Assembly (NCBI RefSeq): GCF_026151205.1 | Contig: NC_087072.1 | Span: 1,695,375-1,759,374 of the forward strand | Length of the DNA: 64,000 nt | From: Bolinopsis microptera | Taxonomy: Eukaryota > Ctenophora > Tentaculata > Lobata > Bolinopsidae | Direction: 5' to 3' | Shown here: positions 34,901 through 45,860 of the stretch, piece after piece | How positions within the stretch are numbered: position 1 is the first letter of the stretch | How the letters are laid out: every line of letters starts with the position of its first letter | The notes under the pieces: generated by a model | What the model was told of the DNA's origin: nothing | The model's input: only the letters and a program-made list of their open reading frames with translations | Database searches by the model: none | Program-made: the position numbers and the translations under genes

Positions 34901-37900
34901 CCGTAGTTAACTTGAACAATATTTCCACCTTGCTATGGTGGACCGCCAACAGCAGGTGGGAGTAAGTCCTTTGTGACATATCCCTACATCAAAGTATTTT
35001 AGTCCTTTGAGACATATATTCTATATATGGGCCATTTCACGTAAAGTAAATTACACTTTGCACAAAAATGTGGCCTTATTCTGACTCTCAAGCATTACAC
35101 AAACATAACAGAATCATGATAAATTGCATGAAACATCTCCTATGTACTCCACACACAGCTATATTAAGATTTTTTACTCCAACTACTATGGCTTTTGAGT
35201 GAGGCACGTTTGAAAATGTAAAGTAAATTACAGGGCACAAATTGACATTCCTGACCAACGTGTATTGAAATCTCATTTCGTGCCCAGGTGTGAGAGTAAA
35301 CATTTAAATATTTTTCATGCACACTGGCAAATGTCTTGCCTGTACTGGAAAGGGTTTGTTTTGGTAAATGGTTAATAGCTGTGTTCTGTAGAAGCCTTTG
35401 TTCCTTGTAAAGTAAGTTACTCTTTTGTGTCAAGTAGTTTACACTGTTACACAATCCTTTGATTTTAACTGTTTAAAGCTGCCCCTTTGTCTTTAATTCG
35501 TTTGCTAAGTGTATGAACTATGTAATATATGATTAATAATGATATATCAGTTTATCATAAGCCAATTAAGGGGGCCGGGGGGGCCTTCATCAAAATTTTC
35601 TCGAAATTGACTTTATAGTTGTTTCTAATAGAGGGGAGTGATATCTATCAGATGCTTTTGGTCCCATGGAAAAATATTGTTCCTAGACGAAATTATGATC
35701 GGTCAAATGTCAGCGCTTATGTGTAATTGTATTGCGCGAACGATTTTCAATTTTTGAAAATCTTGGACCTCAAAAAATCGTCAAAAAACGAGGTCCAAGA
35801 TTTTCAAAATCGAATAAGATATGTTTAAAGGCCTATCTCAAAATTCTGTCTGGCTCATCTCTTTTAAATTATCTCTAGAACATATCCTGAAAGTTTCAGG
35901 GTGATTGCTCAAAAAATGTAGGAGATGATAGATTTTTAGACTCGATTTTCAGGACACGTGATTGAAAATCGCTTGCGCAATACAATTACGCATAAGTGCT
36001 GACCTTTGACCGACAATAATTTTGGCTAGGAATAATATTTTTCCTTGGGACCAAAAGCATCTGATAGATATCACTCCCTTCTATTAGAAACAACTAAAAA
36101 GTCAATTTCGAGGGAATTTTGATGAAGACCCCCCGGCCCCCTTAATTGGTTGATTGATCCACTGATTGGGTCCACAGTTAGCCCAGTTATACAGAGTAGG
36201 TAGGTGGGCGTAAATGTACGAATGTTTCCCAGCTCAAAAATTTGTGTTCAAGCAGGCCACTGGATTTTCTGTAAAGTAAAGTATTATTTTCGAAAAGTCA
36301 ATTTTTAACCATTTTTAACCATTTTTATAGATTTCTTTAATGAAATTCTGACCAGAACCAATCTATTATCACTTTTAAATAACTTTTATTCTGTTTGACA
36401 ATCGTTACTTGTTGTGTTTTACTACTATTACTGAATAAAAAGCATATGTGTAAATTACTTGACACGTAAATTACTTGACATGTAACTTACTTGACGCTGG
36501 TATTGACATGATCTGATATCTATGGATCTAAATAAACAAGTACATTATGTCTTGACATCAGAGTTAGCTTGTTTTAGCAAGATTTCAGCAAGAAATAACA
36601 TGAAATGTGGCCAGCAGAAAACTTTTTTGTTTTTTATGTAAAGTAGTTTACACTAAAAACAGGAGAAAGTAGAATAGCATTGCTCCGACTCTGCTTAAAT
36701 TTTGAGTCCCAAATTTTGCATACAGCTTCAGTGAAGTGGTATGCACCTTTACAGATCAAGAATTAATGAATATTACAACAATCTCTTTTAAGTAAACAGC
36801 TTTTATTATAGAGTAGTTTTGGCCTGTAAAACATGACAATTTATGGGTCTTTTGAAAACGCGATAACACAGAAACGAAGTGAGATATTTATAAGCGGTTT
36901 TTTGTGTCTTACAGTTTATGATCTTCTCTTTCAGACTCCAATCAAAGCTAGTTTCATAACTGAAATTTATTTTTTCCCCTCCTTGTTCATGTTTCATGAA
37001 ATTGCCCATATTATGATATAACACTGTTACTTTTGTAATATATCACTATTAATTTTACTACCTTGGTGCAGTTATCAAAAATGCGTCTATTCATTTCTTG
37101 GAAAATAAAAACCAAAAACAACATACGATTGTAAGAATCATAAATCAAAATATAATTGAGGTGTCGATCATATTAGATCATAATTGGGAATTCCACAAAA
37201 TCTATGTTGATTATACCCTTCTTCTATGGACCCTTACCCACATGTTACTACCGCTCTATTGAAGCCCTGCACATTACTTCTTCTCTACTGAAGTCCTAAA
37301 CGTCACTCCTGCTAGCTATTGAAGCCCTACACATTACTTCTTCTCTACTGAAGTCCTAAACGTGACTCCTGCTCTATTGAAGCCCTGCACATTACTTCTT
37401 CTCCACCGAAGTCCTAAACGTCACTTCCGCTCTCATGAAGCCCTGAAAATTTCTCCTGCATTTACCTTACTTAGTCCTTAGAAGACACTAATAGAGCCCA
37501 CATCACCCCAAAGACCTTGAAGATCTAAGTTGACAATAGTTGGGTGAAAGACTTACCTTCTGGATCAACCGTCGTACTAAAGCTTAACTAACAAGAATAG
37601 ACACGATCCTAGTTGATGAACATCAGCTCACGCCAACAACGGCTCATTGAAATACTTCTAAATGGACAATCCGAAAACTATAGTTTTTTAATAAATGAAA
37701 TAACAGACTGGAGAAAATAAAATTTCCTTGAAAACCAACGAACAATTCGTGTAAATTATTTTTAATAGAATATGGAGAAGAATTGAATCTGTGAATTCGT
37801 GTTAACATTTGATTTTCAATATATATTTTCAAACCCCTAGCCCAGAACCCCTTACGCCTCAAAGACTCTTCCGACTTCAAACATCGCTTCGACTCCTCTC

Positions 37901-40900
37901 TCAATCCCTCCTTCCACTACCACGCCTCCTTAGACGTCCAATCCTTGTACACCTCCTGTGACATGCGCCTAGCCCTCAAAACTGTCATCTCCTCCTTTGA
38001 ACAGAACCCCTCTCGTCTTCCCTCCAATGTCACCACCACCACCATAGGCTCCCTTATCAACTTTTGCCTTGACAACTCATACCTTGAATTCAACGGCTCC
38101 TTCTACTCCCAAGACGAAGGTGGTACAATGGGATCCCCCCTCATTGTTGAACTAGCTGAAATCCGCCTTGCTGAAATCGAGACCTTAGCTTTATCCTCAT
38201 GTCCTGACCCTCCGAACACTTACTCCCATTTCGTTGACGACGGCCTTGGATCTTTCAGAGACAGAAACCACGCAGAATCCTTCCTTACATTCCTTAACTC
38301 CCTTACTGAAGACCTCAACTTTACCCAAGAACATCCCTCTACAGACGGAACTATACCCTTCCTTGACGTTCTCATCCACCCTGACAAATCCACATCAGTC
38401 TACAGAAAACCCACCCACACCAACCTCTACACCAAGTACTCCTCCTGCACCACCAACTCATCTAAGAACGCAGTCATCCGATCACTGACCAGAAGAGCCC
38501 ACAACATCTGCTCACCCCAACACCTTGACGACGAACTCCAGACAGTACGACACGTTTGCCTCCAGAACGGCTTCCCTCCTCACCGCATCACCACCATCAT
38601 GGACGAAGTACAACGGAAATTCACCAACCCCTCTCGCCACCAATCCCTAGCCTCATTCAACCGACAGACCCGTGAACATGCCCTTAGTGTTTCTCTTCCT
38701 TTCCATCCCTCCCTATCCAAACCCATCTCCAAGATACTCGGACAACACGACATCAAAGTCACCCACTCCTCTGCTACCTCCCTCCGCAACCTCCTCACCA
38801 AAACGAAGACCACACCCCCTACTCACCTCACTCCCAACACCATCTACGAAATTTCCTGCTCACAGTGCCCCTCCAAATACGCCGGACAGACCTACAGACC
38901 CTTGGTCCACCGCATGAAAGAACACGAACGATGTTACAGACTCAACAACGCCATCGACGAATCCACAGACAGAATCAAATCAGCCCCTGCACATCATGCC
39001 CTGACCACCGGCCACACCATCTCCTGGAACAACATCGAAGTCCTCAAATCCCTCACCTCACGCTCCCAACTTGACCTCACAGAACACGCAGCTATACAAA
39101 TACGACAACCAGCTATGAACAGAACAGACCGCGCACCCAAATGTAGTTCCCTCTGGGACCCCACTCTTCCTAAAATTGCCAAATCCTTAAAGTCCAGACC
39201 ATCTGGCATTTCCTTCTCAACCTCAACAGAAGACTAAAATTTTTATTGACTTTGTACTGTAATTTTCACTTTCCCACCCACACCTCCCCCACCCTCCATC
39301 CCTGACACCACTCAATCACATATAAGCATTGTCCACCACATCACATTCAGCTGACGACGATTAACACATGTTTATTGAAAGCTTCTACAAGTTAAATCAT
39401 CGTATCTCTTATATGTTTTTAACCCAACTCCACTCAGTAATATGTGAGATATTTGTGACAAGACCCATAGCTTGTTTTTCAAAATTGTGGACGTATAATA
39501 AAAACCCCGTAAAGATTTTATCTACCAATAAAATCTTTTTCTGTGTCCGTAGGGATCTGTTATAGATTGAATCGAGCTAGTTCCTAGCTCTCTCCTGATT
39601 CTTCTAGAACCTTCCACGAGGACCAAATATCTCTTGATATTTACGGGTTAAACCACTAGTCCGTAAAGAGGACAGTTAAAACCACTAGTTCGGCCATAAG
39701 ATTGGCCATAAAGCTCAGGTTCAAAGGACCACTTCATGAACTGAATAAGGTCAAAGAGGACACGGATTTGCTGACCGTAGTTAACTTGAACAATATTTCC
39801 ACCTTGCTATGGTGGACCGCCAACAGCAGGTGGGAGTAAGTCCTTTGTGACATATCCCTACATCAAAGTATTTTAGTCCTTTGAGACATATATAATAAAA
39901 ACCCCGTAAAGATTTTATCTACCAATAAAATCTTTTTCTGTGTCCGTAGGGATCTGTTATAGATTGAATCGAGCTAGTTCCTAGCTCTCTCCTGATTCTT
40001 CTAGAACCTTCCACGAGGACCAAATATCTCTTGATATTTACGGGTTAAACCACTAGTCCGTAAAGAGGACAGTTAAAACCACTAGTTCGTAGAGAGGATA
40101 GTTAAACAACGGTTAACTACCTTGTTTTAATTATAAACTTAGACCTCTCCGAAACATGTAGGTTTAGCGTAAGGGTCAAGGTTCTGCGATCTTACTTTGT
40201 TCATTATTCCGATTATTCCGATTTTACCATCATACTGATTTTCACTTCGAGTATCTATCTTCCACGCAACCGGTGACAACAATAATATGCAAACATAAAA
40301 TTGTGGATAATGTAAGTAATATTGATGTCATGTAACATATTGTGTGAATGATGCAGTTTGTTAACAAGGATTTAATGATTACGGACAATAATTGTGATTT
40401 GTCAATATACTACATATAACTTACCTGCTGCAGCAAGTTTAGCAGCCCTGTTACTAACAGCATTACAAACTTGTCGCACCACAGCAATATCTGCAGGACT
40501 CGCTGTAGGGAACACGGCACGACACTCTTCTTCAGAACTGGGCACATTGGACTGTTAAATACTAGGTTTCCTCTTAGATTTTAAAGGCAAAAACGTCGAC
40601 AATACAAGATGTATTTTGCTTTATAGTGATCGTAGACTTTTGCCCCAGCAATCCACTCAGGAGAGCGAAGGATGTAAAATAAAATACAAGGTTTGGAATT
40701 TCTGTCTGCTCAGTGCAAATAAGTTGGACTCATAGTCTTGGCACCAAGCCATTCGACTATTTAAACTGAACTGTTAAACTCACTTAATACAATCACTGAC
40801 AGTTGATCCGTCGAGTGAGTCTTCCTTGTGAAGCATATCTGGGATGTTCCTGGCGAAGATGCAGTTTTTATGTAGAGTTCGTTTCAGTAGTGCTAGTCTT

Positions 40901-43586
40901 GTCAGTTCCCCGAGATACATGCCACTAATCATCTTCTCATACCTGTAAGTGTGGGTCATCTTAGAGATAGGGAAAACATAGTTATATAGTTATACTAGCA
41001 AGCCCGTGGTCACAGGGAGGAAGGTAATAGTATCCTTTGATAGTAAGTTTTTATCGCTTCAAAAAATATCCGTCACAACCGAAGATACAGCCGATCAAAA
41101 TATAGTTCGCACTAAACACAATACAAATACAACGCAATTACGTCAAAACCGATCAAAATGTCGCTCGCAAATCTTTGCACGTGCACGTGCACGTTCCAAC
41201 ACCGTTACCATGGTTACCATGCAACTTCCTATTTCTCATCTAATTTGCACGTGGGCGGTCGTACAGACAAAAAGAATCTTTCGAATTATAATTATGATAA
41301 TACATGCATATAATATTATTATTATATAATATATATATAATATACTCTAGAAGAAAGAAGCAATGGTTGTGATACTTACAGTTGCTTGCCAGCGTTAACA
41401 CTGGAAGCATCAAGCTGTTTGTCGTAGTCAGTTTGTAGATCAGCAAGGTGGCCCAGCTCACCAAAGTTTCCCCACTCCATGTTAATTACTACCTTATCAA
41501 TTGGACAAGAGTTGGACTTATTTGTTTAGAGAAATTATATACATCAATCAAGTTCATTCCAAATGAAACAAGACAAAATTGTTAAAACGGGTGAATATTG
41601 AATATTGTAACAGCTAATTAACAGCTAATTAACAGCTAATTAACAGCTAATTAACAGCTAATTAACAGCTAATTAACAGCTAATTAACAGCTAATTAACA
41701 GCTAATTAACAGCTAATTAACAGCTAATTAACAGCTAATTAACAGCTAATTAACAGCTAATTAACAGCTAATAAACAGCTAATTGTAACAGCTAATTAAC
41801 AGCTAATTGTAACAGCTAACTTTAACTGACCAACCATCTCCTCAGAAGACTTGATATTCGGAACATTGGACACTTTCTCAGTGTAGGCAGCGTTAGTACC
41901 AGTTCCCAAAATCAATCCTGAATGACAGTTAGCGTATTTAGAACATCCAGACACTAGTGTTCCTGCAGTGTCGTTGGCTAAAGCTACAACCTTAACTTTC
42001 TTGGTGACCTGACAATATTGATGTTATTGTAAAATATAAATTGTTGATATTTTAGCCATTTTGGACACGTATTTTGTAGGTGTAGAAATATAGGTAAGGT
42101 TATGAAGACAGAGTGAGGGAAGTTGATTTTACAAGTTTCATATTATGTAAGAAGTACAAACCTCATTATTAGCCAAAGCTTTGTTTAAAAGTTCTGCTAC
42201 ATTTTTATCCACCACGTCTGAGTTCGAAAAGCCTTTTGTCCATCGAACTAATGTACCATAGCACAATGAAGATTGTTGCATTGGGAAGGAAAAAGTAAAC
42301 CCAAGAGGAATTTCGGTGTTTTCCAAACTTTCCTAGAGTACGGAATTGTGATGAAATTTTTAAATATAACCAATAGCGTGTTAAGGTTAAGGTGGTAATA
42401 TTTAAAGAAGACCTACAGCTACATGTGTAAATGTAGGTACTGAATGTAGGTACTGACCTTCTTCATGAAGCTTGCCACACAATCTGCCAAGTGCTCAAAG
42501 AGTTCTTCCCCTCCCACAGTTTTCATTCTACTCTCCATGCAAACTGTCGTTGATTTTATAACAGGACTACTGTTTGGTATCAATTTCACAAGTATGACTC
42601 GAAAAGTTGACCCACCGAAATCTGCAGAGAATTATAGTTCAGCTGGCATTAATTTGGAAACTTGCAAAAGTTGTAGGTCTCTCTTTAAAACTAGGCAGCT
42701 GGGTTGTTGAGATCATATTCAGACTATCGTGCTTTAAAAGGCTGAAAACCTTTCAGTGTTAGAATTATAGGTCTTGATTGTGATCTATAATCCATGTCAA
42801 TGAATTATTACAATTGTCAAACTAAACTTCAATCATCTTAAAAAGCATATATTATGTTTGCTATTATAAATTGACCTTAGGGGAAGAAATGTGTACGCAG
42901 TGAGTAACTGTGGCGCCAAATTAATTTAAAGTTTAATTCAAAATATTAGATAAATATTAATAATGTGAATATACCCAATTCCTGATCGAACTGAAATATA
43001 AAACGCTTGGCTTTATAGATCGAAGGACGAAGGCAGCTGATCGACTTGATCTCACTGGACTCTAGTTCTACATGAACCGAAATAATTTTGATATCTGCAC
43101 TTTTTGGCAAATTTAACATCGCTGGCTTTGCATGATTATGCAGCGCCGCACAGATTAATCCGAGCAGGTAATCGCCTTTTTGGGGGACTTCACACAGTCC
43201 TAACCAATCGATTCCTACATGACCCGTGTCAAGCAGAATATTTAATTCGGCTCTTGTTTTTTACTTCAAGGTCACGAAACTGAGCGAAAATGTTCAATCT
43301 AAAAGGAGGTGGCTAGCTCCCGAAACTTGAATTTTTGCCATCGATTTGGTCAAGATCTAGACGCTTTGCAGATTGTGCAAGGCTCAAATAGAGTACACCC
43401 TAGGGTTATCGACATACCTAATGCCAAAAAGTTTCCAGACTCGCTACCATTTGGCAAGGTATGTATATAGGTCGGAAGCATAAGCAGGCTTGATTGTTTC
43501 CCTGAAAGACCTTTTTCCATTTCTTGGTACATGTCATTGGCTAATTTCTCAAGCCTTGTCTTGTCAACATTGTCAAACTCAGACAT
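31948..43586 (-). CDS. HK: Hexokinase, single-domain
   Basis: Exons (minus): 43586-43418, 42621-42458, 42332-42162, 42008-41831, 41488-41380, 40942-40801, 40551-40425, 32141-31948. They join in frame to 417 aa and phosphorylate glucose and other hexoses using ATP. Motifs: [13 protein letters not shown]...[12 protein letters not shown] (phosphate loop, 54-65), [11 protein letters not shown] with WTKGF (sugar site, 121-146), ANDTAG with catalytic D181, [28 protein letters not shown] and [10 protein letters not shown] near the C-terminus. At 417 aa it is a little short against about 450-465 for single-domain hexokinases; the loss lies around exons 6-7. Exon 6 is ended at ACT/GTCAGT, the donor that keeps frame. 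The last intron is 8.3 kb and holds an LTR element. No mitochondrial-binding N-terminal helix is obvious. Confidence 0.93.
32206..32532 (+). repeat. 5' LTR
   Basis: 327 bp, TG...CA ends. It differs from the 3' LTR at four positions (caaggacc/cgaggacc, ctctagat/ctcttgat, acaggtag/acatgtag, ctgacttt/ctgatttt). Confidence 0.92.
32571..33170 (+). CDS. Gag-like ORF of the LTR element
   Basis: 199 aa from ATG 32571, 38 bp after the 5' LTR. Mostly alpha-helical, charged sequence with a retrotransposon-gag look ([20 protein letters not shown] and [12 protein letters not shown]), as in Ty3-type capsid domains. There is no CCHC zinc knuckle inside. An Arg-Ser-rich frame follows at 33195-33416 and may supply nucleic-acid binding. 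Confidence 0.65.
   Translation: MDDTKPPKDMPLSTGKIQTVTDQMSRISIIGRPRQFVYGDNFHQFCDRFTEYVTINELKKNLDMIFLSLVKNRTHASLKSVELDDDDKADAAKLCDAFKNAINPVVSNANALAKLYNLKQKSHESIDDYNYRLGIIAQNLNFSPSDLTSHKLEAFIQGLRNIAIKIEIVRDLTYDKAVSSAKSLEAFFIEDNKNNSDDT
33195..33416 (+). CDS. Arg/Ser-rich ORF, possible nucleocapsid-like part
   Basis: 73 codons starting [20 protein letters not shown] and rich in RS dipeptides, basic throughout. It begins 25 bp after the gag-like stop. A second overlapping frame runs 33301-33687, ending near AA/GTGAGT, which could be a donor to the acceptor tttttccag at 34059. I cannot tell which frame is translated. Confidence 0.4.
   Translation: MSRSAGPSGHRARNRSRNRSMNRYSSRSRSRSVSHIDSDNSRDHSRSRSRDKKNLRDRSRSSSYPESFRTDSK
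34060..34965 (+). CDS. ORF of unknown function in LTR element
   Basis: An open frame from about 34062 (after an acceptor-like tttttccag; no clear ATG until 34220) to TAA at 34965, about 300 codons. The N-terminal third is acidic, Ala/Thr/Glu-rich and low complexity. The rest is basic and well mixed ([58 protein letters not shown]). It lacks RT, protease, integrase and envelope signatures. Its last ~140 bases are copied at 39692-39837. Confidence 0.5.
   Translation, partial: ETEEPGPQAVTNVETATIEEEATTEEAAVTGPAAETEGAAEKELIETLESVTVMDTDSPADGDSPANGETLVSANVTSQALLPANKSGKKRPLNDLAKYHGHTQSQKASKLMEAISDKQTTNHMIQPGAPEQARLRKHEAIWAGMCPWAQTPPSNFFKPGYHPLAMLWRKTPYIPVHAFASIADQNEIRKDPLGIWNPKKLLERTETIEAVIEKIERLMRETIQGIIQFLVDNRNDVVYRPLFRGGKFKIHKEAIRLAIKLRFKGPLHELNKVKEDTDLLTVVNLNNISTLLWWTANSRWE
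35570..36141. mobile_element. TTAA-flanked palindromic element (short form)
   Basis: TTAA on both sides (35566-35569; 36142-36145) with long inverted arms beginning GGGGGCCGGGGGGGCCTTCA. Outer arms of about 190 bp match each other. The inner part is asymmetric relative to the 726-bp copy at 57016-57741, lacking about 150 bp of one arm. The TTAA target and GGGGG ends suggest a piggyBac-type non-autonomous element. Confidence 0.85.
37829..39237 (+). pseudogene. Penelope-like element, 5'-truncated RT plus GIY-YIG
   Basis: An open frame runs from about 37829 without a start codon of its own (first ATG 37963). It holds the C-terminal part of a reverse transcriptase: [20 protein letters not shown], and FVDDGLGSF with the catalytic DD. 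A linker follows, then a GIY-YIG endonuclease ([20 protein letters not shown]...HRMKEH). This order is diagnostic of Penelope-like elements. Roughly the first half of a full PLE protein is missing. The DNA is C-rich and A-poor compared with its surroundings, so it has its own base composition. The 3' UTR continues to about 39490. Confidence 0.88.
39558..39954 (+). repeat. Partial tandem duplication of the LTR element's 3' end
   Basis: It contains a partial LTR (39558-39691), the end of the unknown ORF with following sequence (39692-39893, equals 34826-35018), then the pre-LTR segment (39894-39954, equals 39495-39557). The full 3' LTR follows. It preserves the junction as it was before the 4.5-kb insertion. 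Confidence 0.9.
39955..40281 (+). repeat. 3' LTR
   Basis: Complete 327-bp LTR followed by ATAA. It shares its variant bases with the partial LTR at 39558. Confidence 0.92.
41606..41818. repeat. 11-bp minisatellite in hexokinase intron 4
   Basis: About 18 copies of AACAGCTAATT with a few variants (aataaacagct, attgtaacagct), ending about 12 bp from the donor of exon 4 (on minus: gttg/gtcagt). Confidence 0.93.
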
Positions 43587-43969
43587 CACCCTGTGATATT
43601 TGTTTAGTTATTGTCTTCGCAACAAATTCAGTTCCCAAAACTATTTTATTTTTTATTTGAAAATAAATCAAGCGTTACATTTCAGCCATGCAAAATTACA
43701 ATGACATATTTTGATATACTAATTGATATATTATGGGACTGCAATATAAGTTGCTTAATGTGTGGCCGAATGACAACTAACTAAACAAGAAAAATAAATT
43801 TTATTATATTATAATAATTAGTTCGGCTGAACCAACACATAGCAAGAGGCACATTAACGTTGGGGCCGTCTACCAAATTTGCATGACAAACAATAACAAG
43901 AAATCAAACATATCATAAATAATTATAAGTATTTTGCTCTTTACAATTCTGACACAACTGAGGACAAGA
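43587..43969. other. Hexokinase upstream region
   Basis: An acceptor-like aaatatcacag ends 4 bases before the ATG, so a noncoding first exon upstream is possible. The rest is AT-rich, with no gene seen. Confidence 0.4.
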
Positions 43970-44372
43970 AAAACAGGGCCACCAAATTTTAAATGGGAAA
44001 ATTTTGAAAAATGAAAAAGCCTTAGGCTTTTTGGTGAAGTCACTTACTTTCTAAGTGACTTCGAAAATTGCGAACTGAGATATGGCCAATTTTTTTAGTG
44101 GTCTTTTGGCCTTAGTTTCTACATTTCTATAAATATTAAGCTATATATCTCAGAGAATGTATAGTTTATGCTTACCTTTTATATAAAGTTGGTTTCATAC
44201 AAAAATATTGATATTTTACCAATTTATGGGCCAAAAATTTTAGATTTTGGCCGAAATTTGGTGTGTATGCCCAAATATGAGCATATGGTTTTTGGCTCAT
44301 AACTCAGTCATTTTTGTCCAATCTGGATGAAAATTCATATACGAGTTCAGGGGACCACTAGCTACACGTACC
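43970..44372 (-). repeat. Dispersed repeat shared with 19800-20310
   Basis: In reverse complement it matches the copy inside the 5.5-kb transposon: gtggtcccctgaact, tcatcaagattggacaaaaa, gactgagttatgagccaaaa, aaccaactttatatgtaaga and gctcatatctcagttcgc occur in the same order. Noncoding. Confidence 0.8.
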
Positions 44373-44377
44373 TGATC

Positions 44378-44796
44378 TTGAGGTGATGTACGACACCTCG
44401 TTAACTCAATCAATGTCTGGAAGGCTGCAAATTTTCACATGCCCAGCACCTATTTTTCTTAAGGAGTTGTGCAAGATGACGATGCATAGAGGCCGCAGAA
44501 TTATGAGGACTACCAGATCCTGGTGGAACCTAAGTGATCCATGTTATCACGACAGGCCCTACACTTTGAGGTACGAACGCTTAACAATGCTGGCAGAGCA
44601 GCGAATAAGTGGTGACCTTATAGGAACTTTTAAAGTAACTTGTGGTATGACTGATTGTGGATCGGGTATGTTAAGAATAGAATAAGCAGACCCGGTCCTA
44701 ATTTTGTTTCAAGCAACGGATGTAGTTCTTCCGGAGCGAGTTAATCCTCACTGGAACAAACTCCCTCCGAACTCTGTGACAGTTAAGTTTTAAGTT
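44378..44796 (+). pseudogene. LINE reverse-transcriptase C-terminal remnant
   Basis: Translates to YTLRYERLTMLAEQRISGDL then IGTFKVTCGMTD, and after a frame break to FFPERVNPHWNKLPPNSVTV and a stop. This is the usual ...RL..L...R..GDLI..YK... and ...R..N.WN.LP... ending of CR1/L2-type LINE proteins. It has no upstream RT core and is frame-broken, so it is dead. Confidence 0.6.
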
Positions 44797-45322
44797 AAGC
44801 TTTAAAATTGAATTAGGAGGATTACGAAAGATGTGATTTCTAAAAGTGTTGAATGTTTCGAATGAAGTATCAGTATTTGTTTTAAAGACCCGAGGCCACC
44901 CTTAAGGGCTTTGAAACCGGTTTATTGAGTACAATATAATAGAAAAATAAACTGCAATCGTAACATTCAAGTCGATACTAACTGAAATAATATAATCTGT
45001 AGTTAATAGTAGAGGCTCTTACGGGCAAATAAGGCACTTGTCTGCTGGAGCCCCTAGGTTCCTGTAGTTAATATAAGGAAGAATTGAGGGAACCAATTAT
45101 GTCAGTAATAACGGGAAACAAAATGAATATCTAAATCTTTTTCATCCTTGTGTGCAACTCACTGGTCGACTACTCGCCATCCAGGTGGTCAGATATCTGA
45201 TGACCCTTCCGGCTCCACGGATGAACTCAACGAAGTAACGAAGTAAGTAATGTGGCAAATCTGTGAAGTATAAATAAGTAAGAAGTGTAAGCAGTAAGGA
45301 CTTAAGGATAAAACCTGCACTC

Positions 45323-45483
45323 CTGTCATTCCGCCATAACTTCTATCGTGTTTATGGACACAAAAGCTTGAGGTTCCCAGGTATATTAACTATTGTGTAT
45401 TGGTTGCAACTTAAGCGTTACCTGGGGATCCCAGACTGATAATGTTCATAAACACACCGATAGAAGCTGCGGCGGAATGACAG
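45323..45483. mobile_element. Fold-back MITE-like element, 161 bp
   Basis: CTGTCATTCCGCC...CTTCTATC at 45323 is mirrored by gatagaag...ggcggaatgacag ending at 45483, with arms of about 38 bp. A further ggaatgacag lies at 45886. No TSD was confirmed. Confidence 0.7.
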
Positions 45484-45587
45484 GCTGAGCGTCACCCAAT
45501 AACTTAAGCGCAGCATTTCTGGGGCCTTGACCGTATTGCATATAAGGATTTTGTGTTTATATACACAATTGAAGATATAGTCACAGG

Positions 45588-45860
45588 AGGAGCAAAGTGC
45601 AAAGAAACTGCCACAAACTGCTACAAACTGCTACAAACTGCTACAAACTGGCACTAACTGCTACAAACTGGCACTGACCGCTACAAACTGCTGCAAACGG
45701 CGCGCGAATGTGTGGGCGCGATTGCAGCAGTTAGTAGCAGTTTGTGGCAGTTAGTGCCAGTTTGTAGCAGTTAGTAGCATTTTGTGGCAGTTAGTGCCAG
45801 TTTGTAGCAGTTAGTAGCAGTTTGTAGCAGTTTGTGGCAGTTTCTTTGCACTTTGCTCCT
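45588..45860. repeat. Hairpin built of ~10-bp satellite units
   Basis: AGGAGCAAAGTGCAAAGAAA at 45588 is exactly inverted at 45841-45860. Between them the left arm is a tandem of ctacaaactg-type units and the right arm is the inverse (cagtttgtag). The centre is GC-rich (about 45700-45725, ggcgcgcgaatgtg). The whole 273 bp can fold into one long hairpin. Confidence 0.85.

Larger units (their letters stand above)
35019..39493. mobile_element. 4.5-kb insertion nested in the LTR element
   Basis: The LTR element sequence gagacatata stops at 35018 and resumes at 39494 (tataataaaaacccc). The uninterrupted form is preserved at about 39883-39905, giving the empty site, with TA at both junctions. The insert starts with AT-rich sequence carrying about eight TGTAAAGTAARTTAC motifs (35038, 35217, 35405, 36271, 36450, 36467, 36481, 36637). 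It then holds the palindrome 35570-36141, a ~58-bp tandem repeat (three units, 37250-37445) and a truncated Penelope-like element. Confidence 0.8.
32206..40281 (+). mobile_element. LTR retrotransposon without pol, in hexokinase intron 7
   Basis: The 5' LTR is 32206-32532 and the 3' LTR is 39955-40281, both 327 bp, running TGTTATAG...GACAACA, with 4 differences. ATAA flanks both ends (32202-32205; 40282-40285). The 5' LTR is followed by gattggcgacgagg, a primer-site-like sequence typical of Ty3-like elements. The internal part encodes a gag-like ORF and other frames, but no protease, reverse transcriptase, RNase H or integrase. A 4.5-kb foreign insert (35019-39493) and a partial duplication (39558-39954) disturb the 3' half. 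Few LTR differences imply a young insertion. Confidence 0.9.

Noticed and set aside
38234-39074. Additional frames over the Penelope-like element
   Set aside because: Shadows of the RT/GIY-YIG frame, kept open by C-rich composition.
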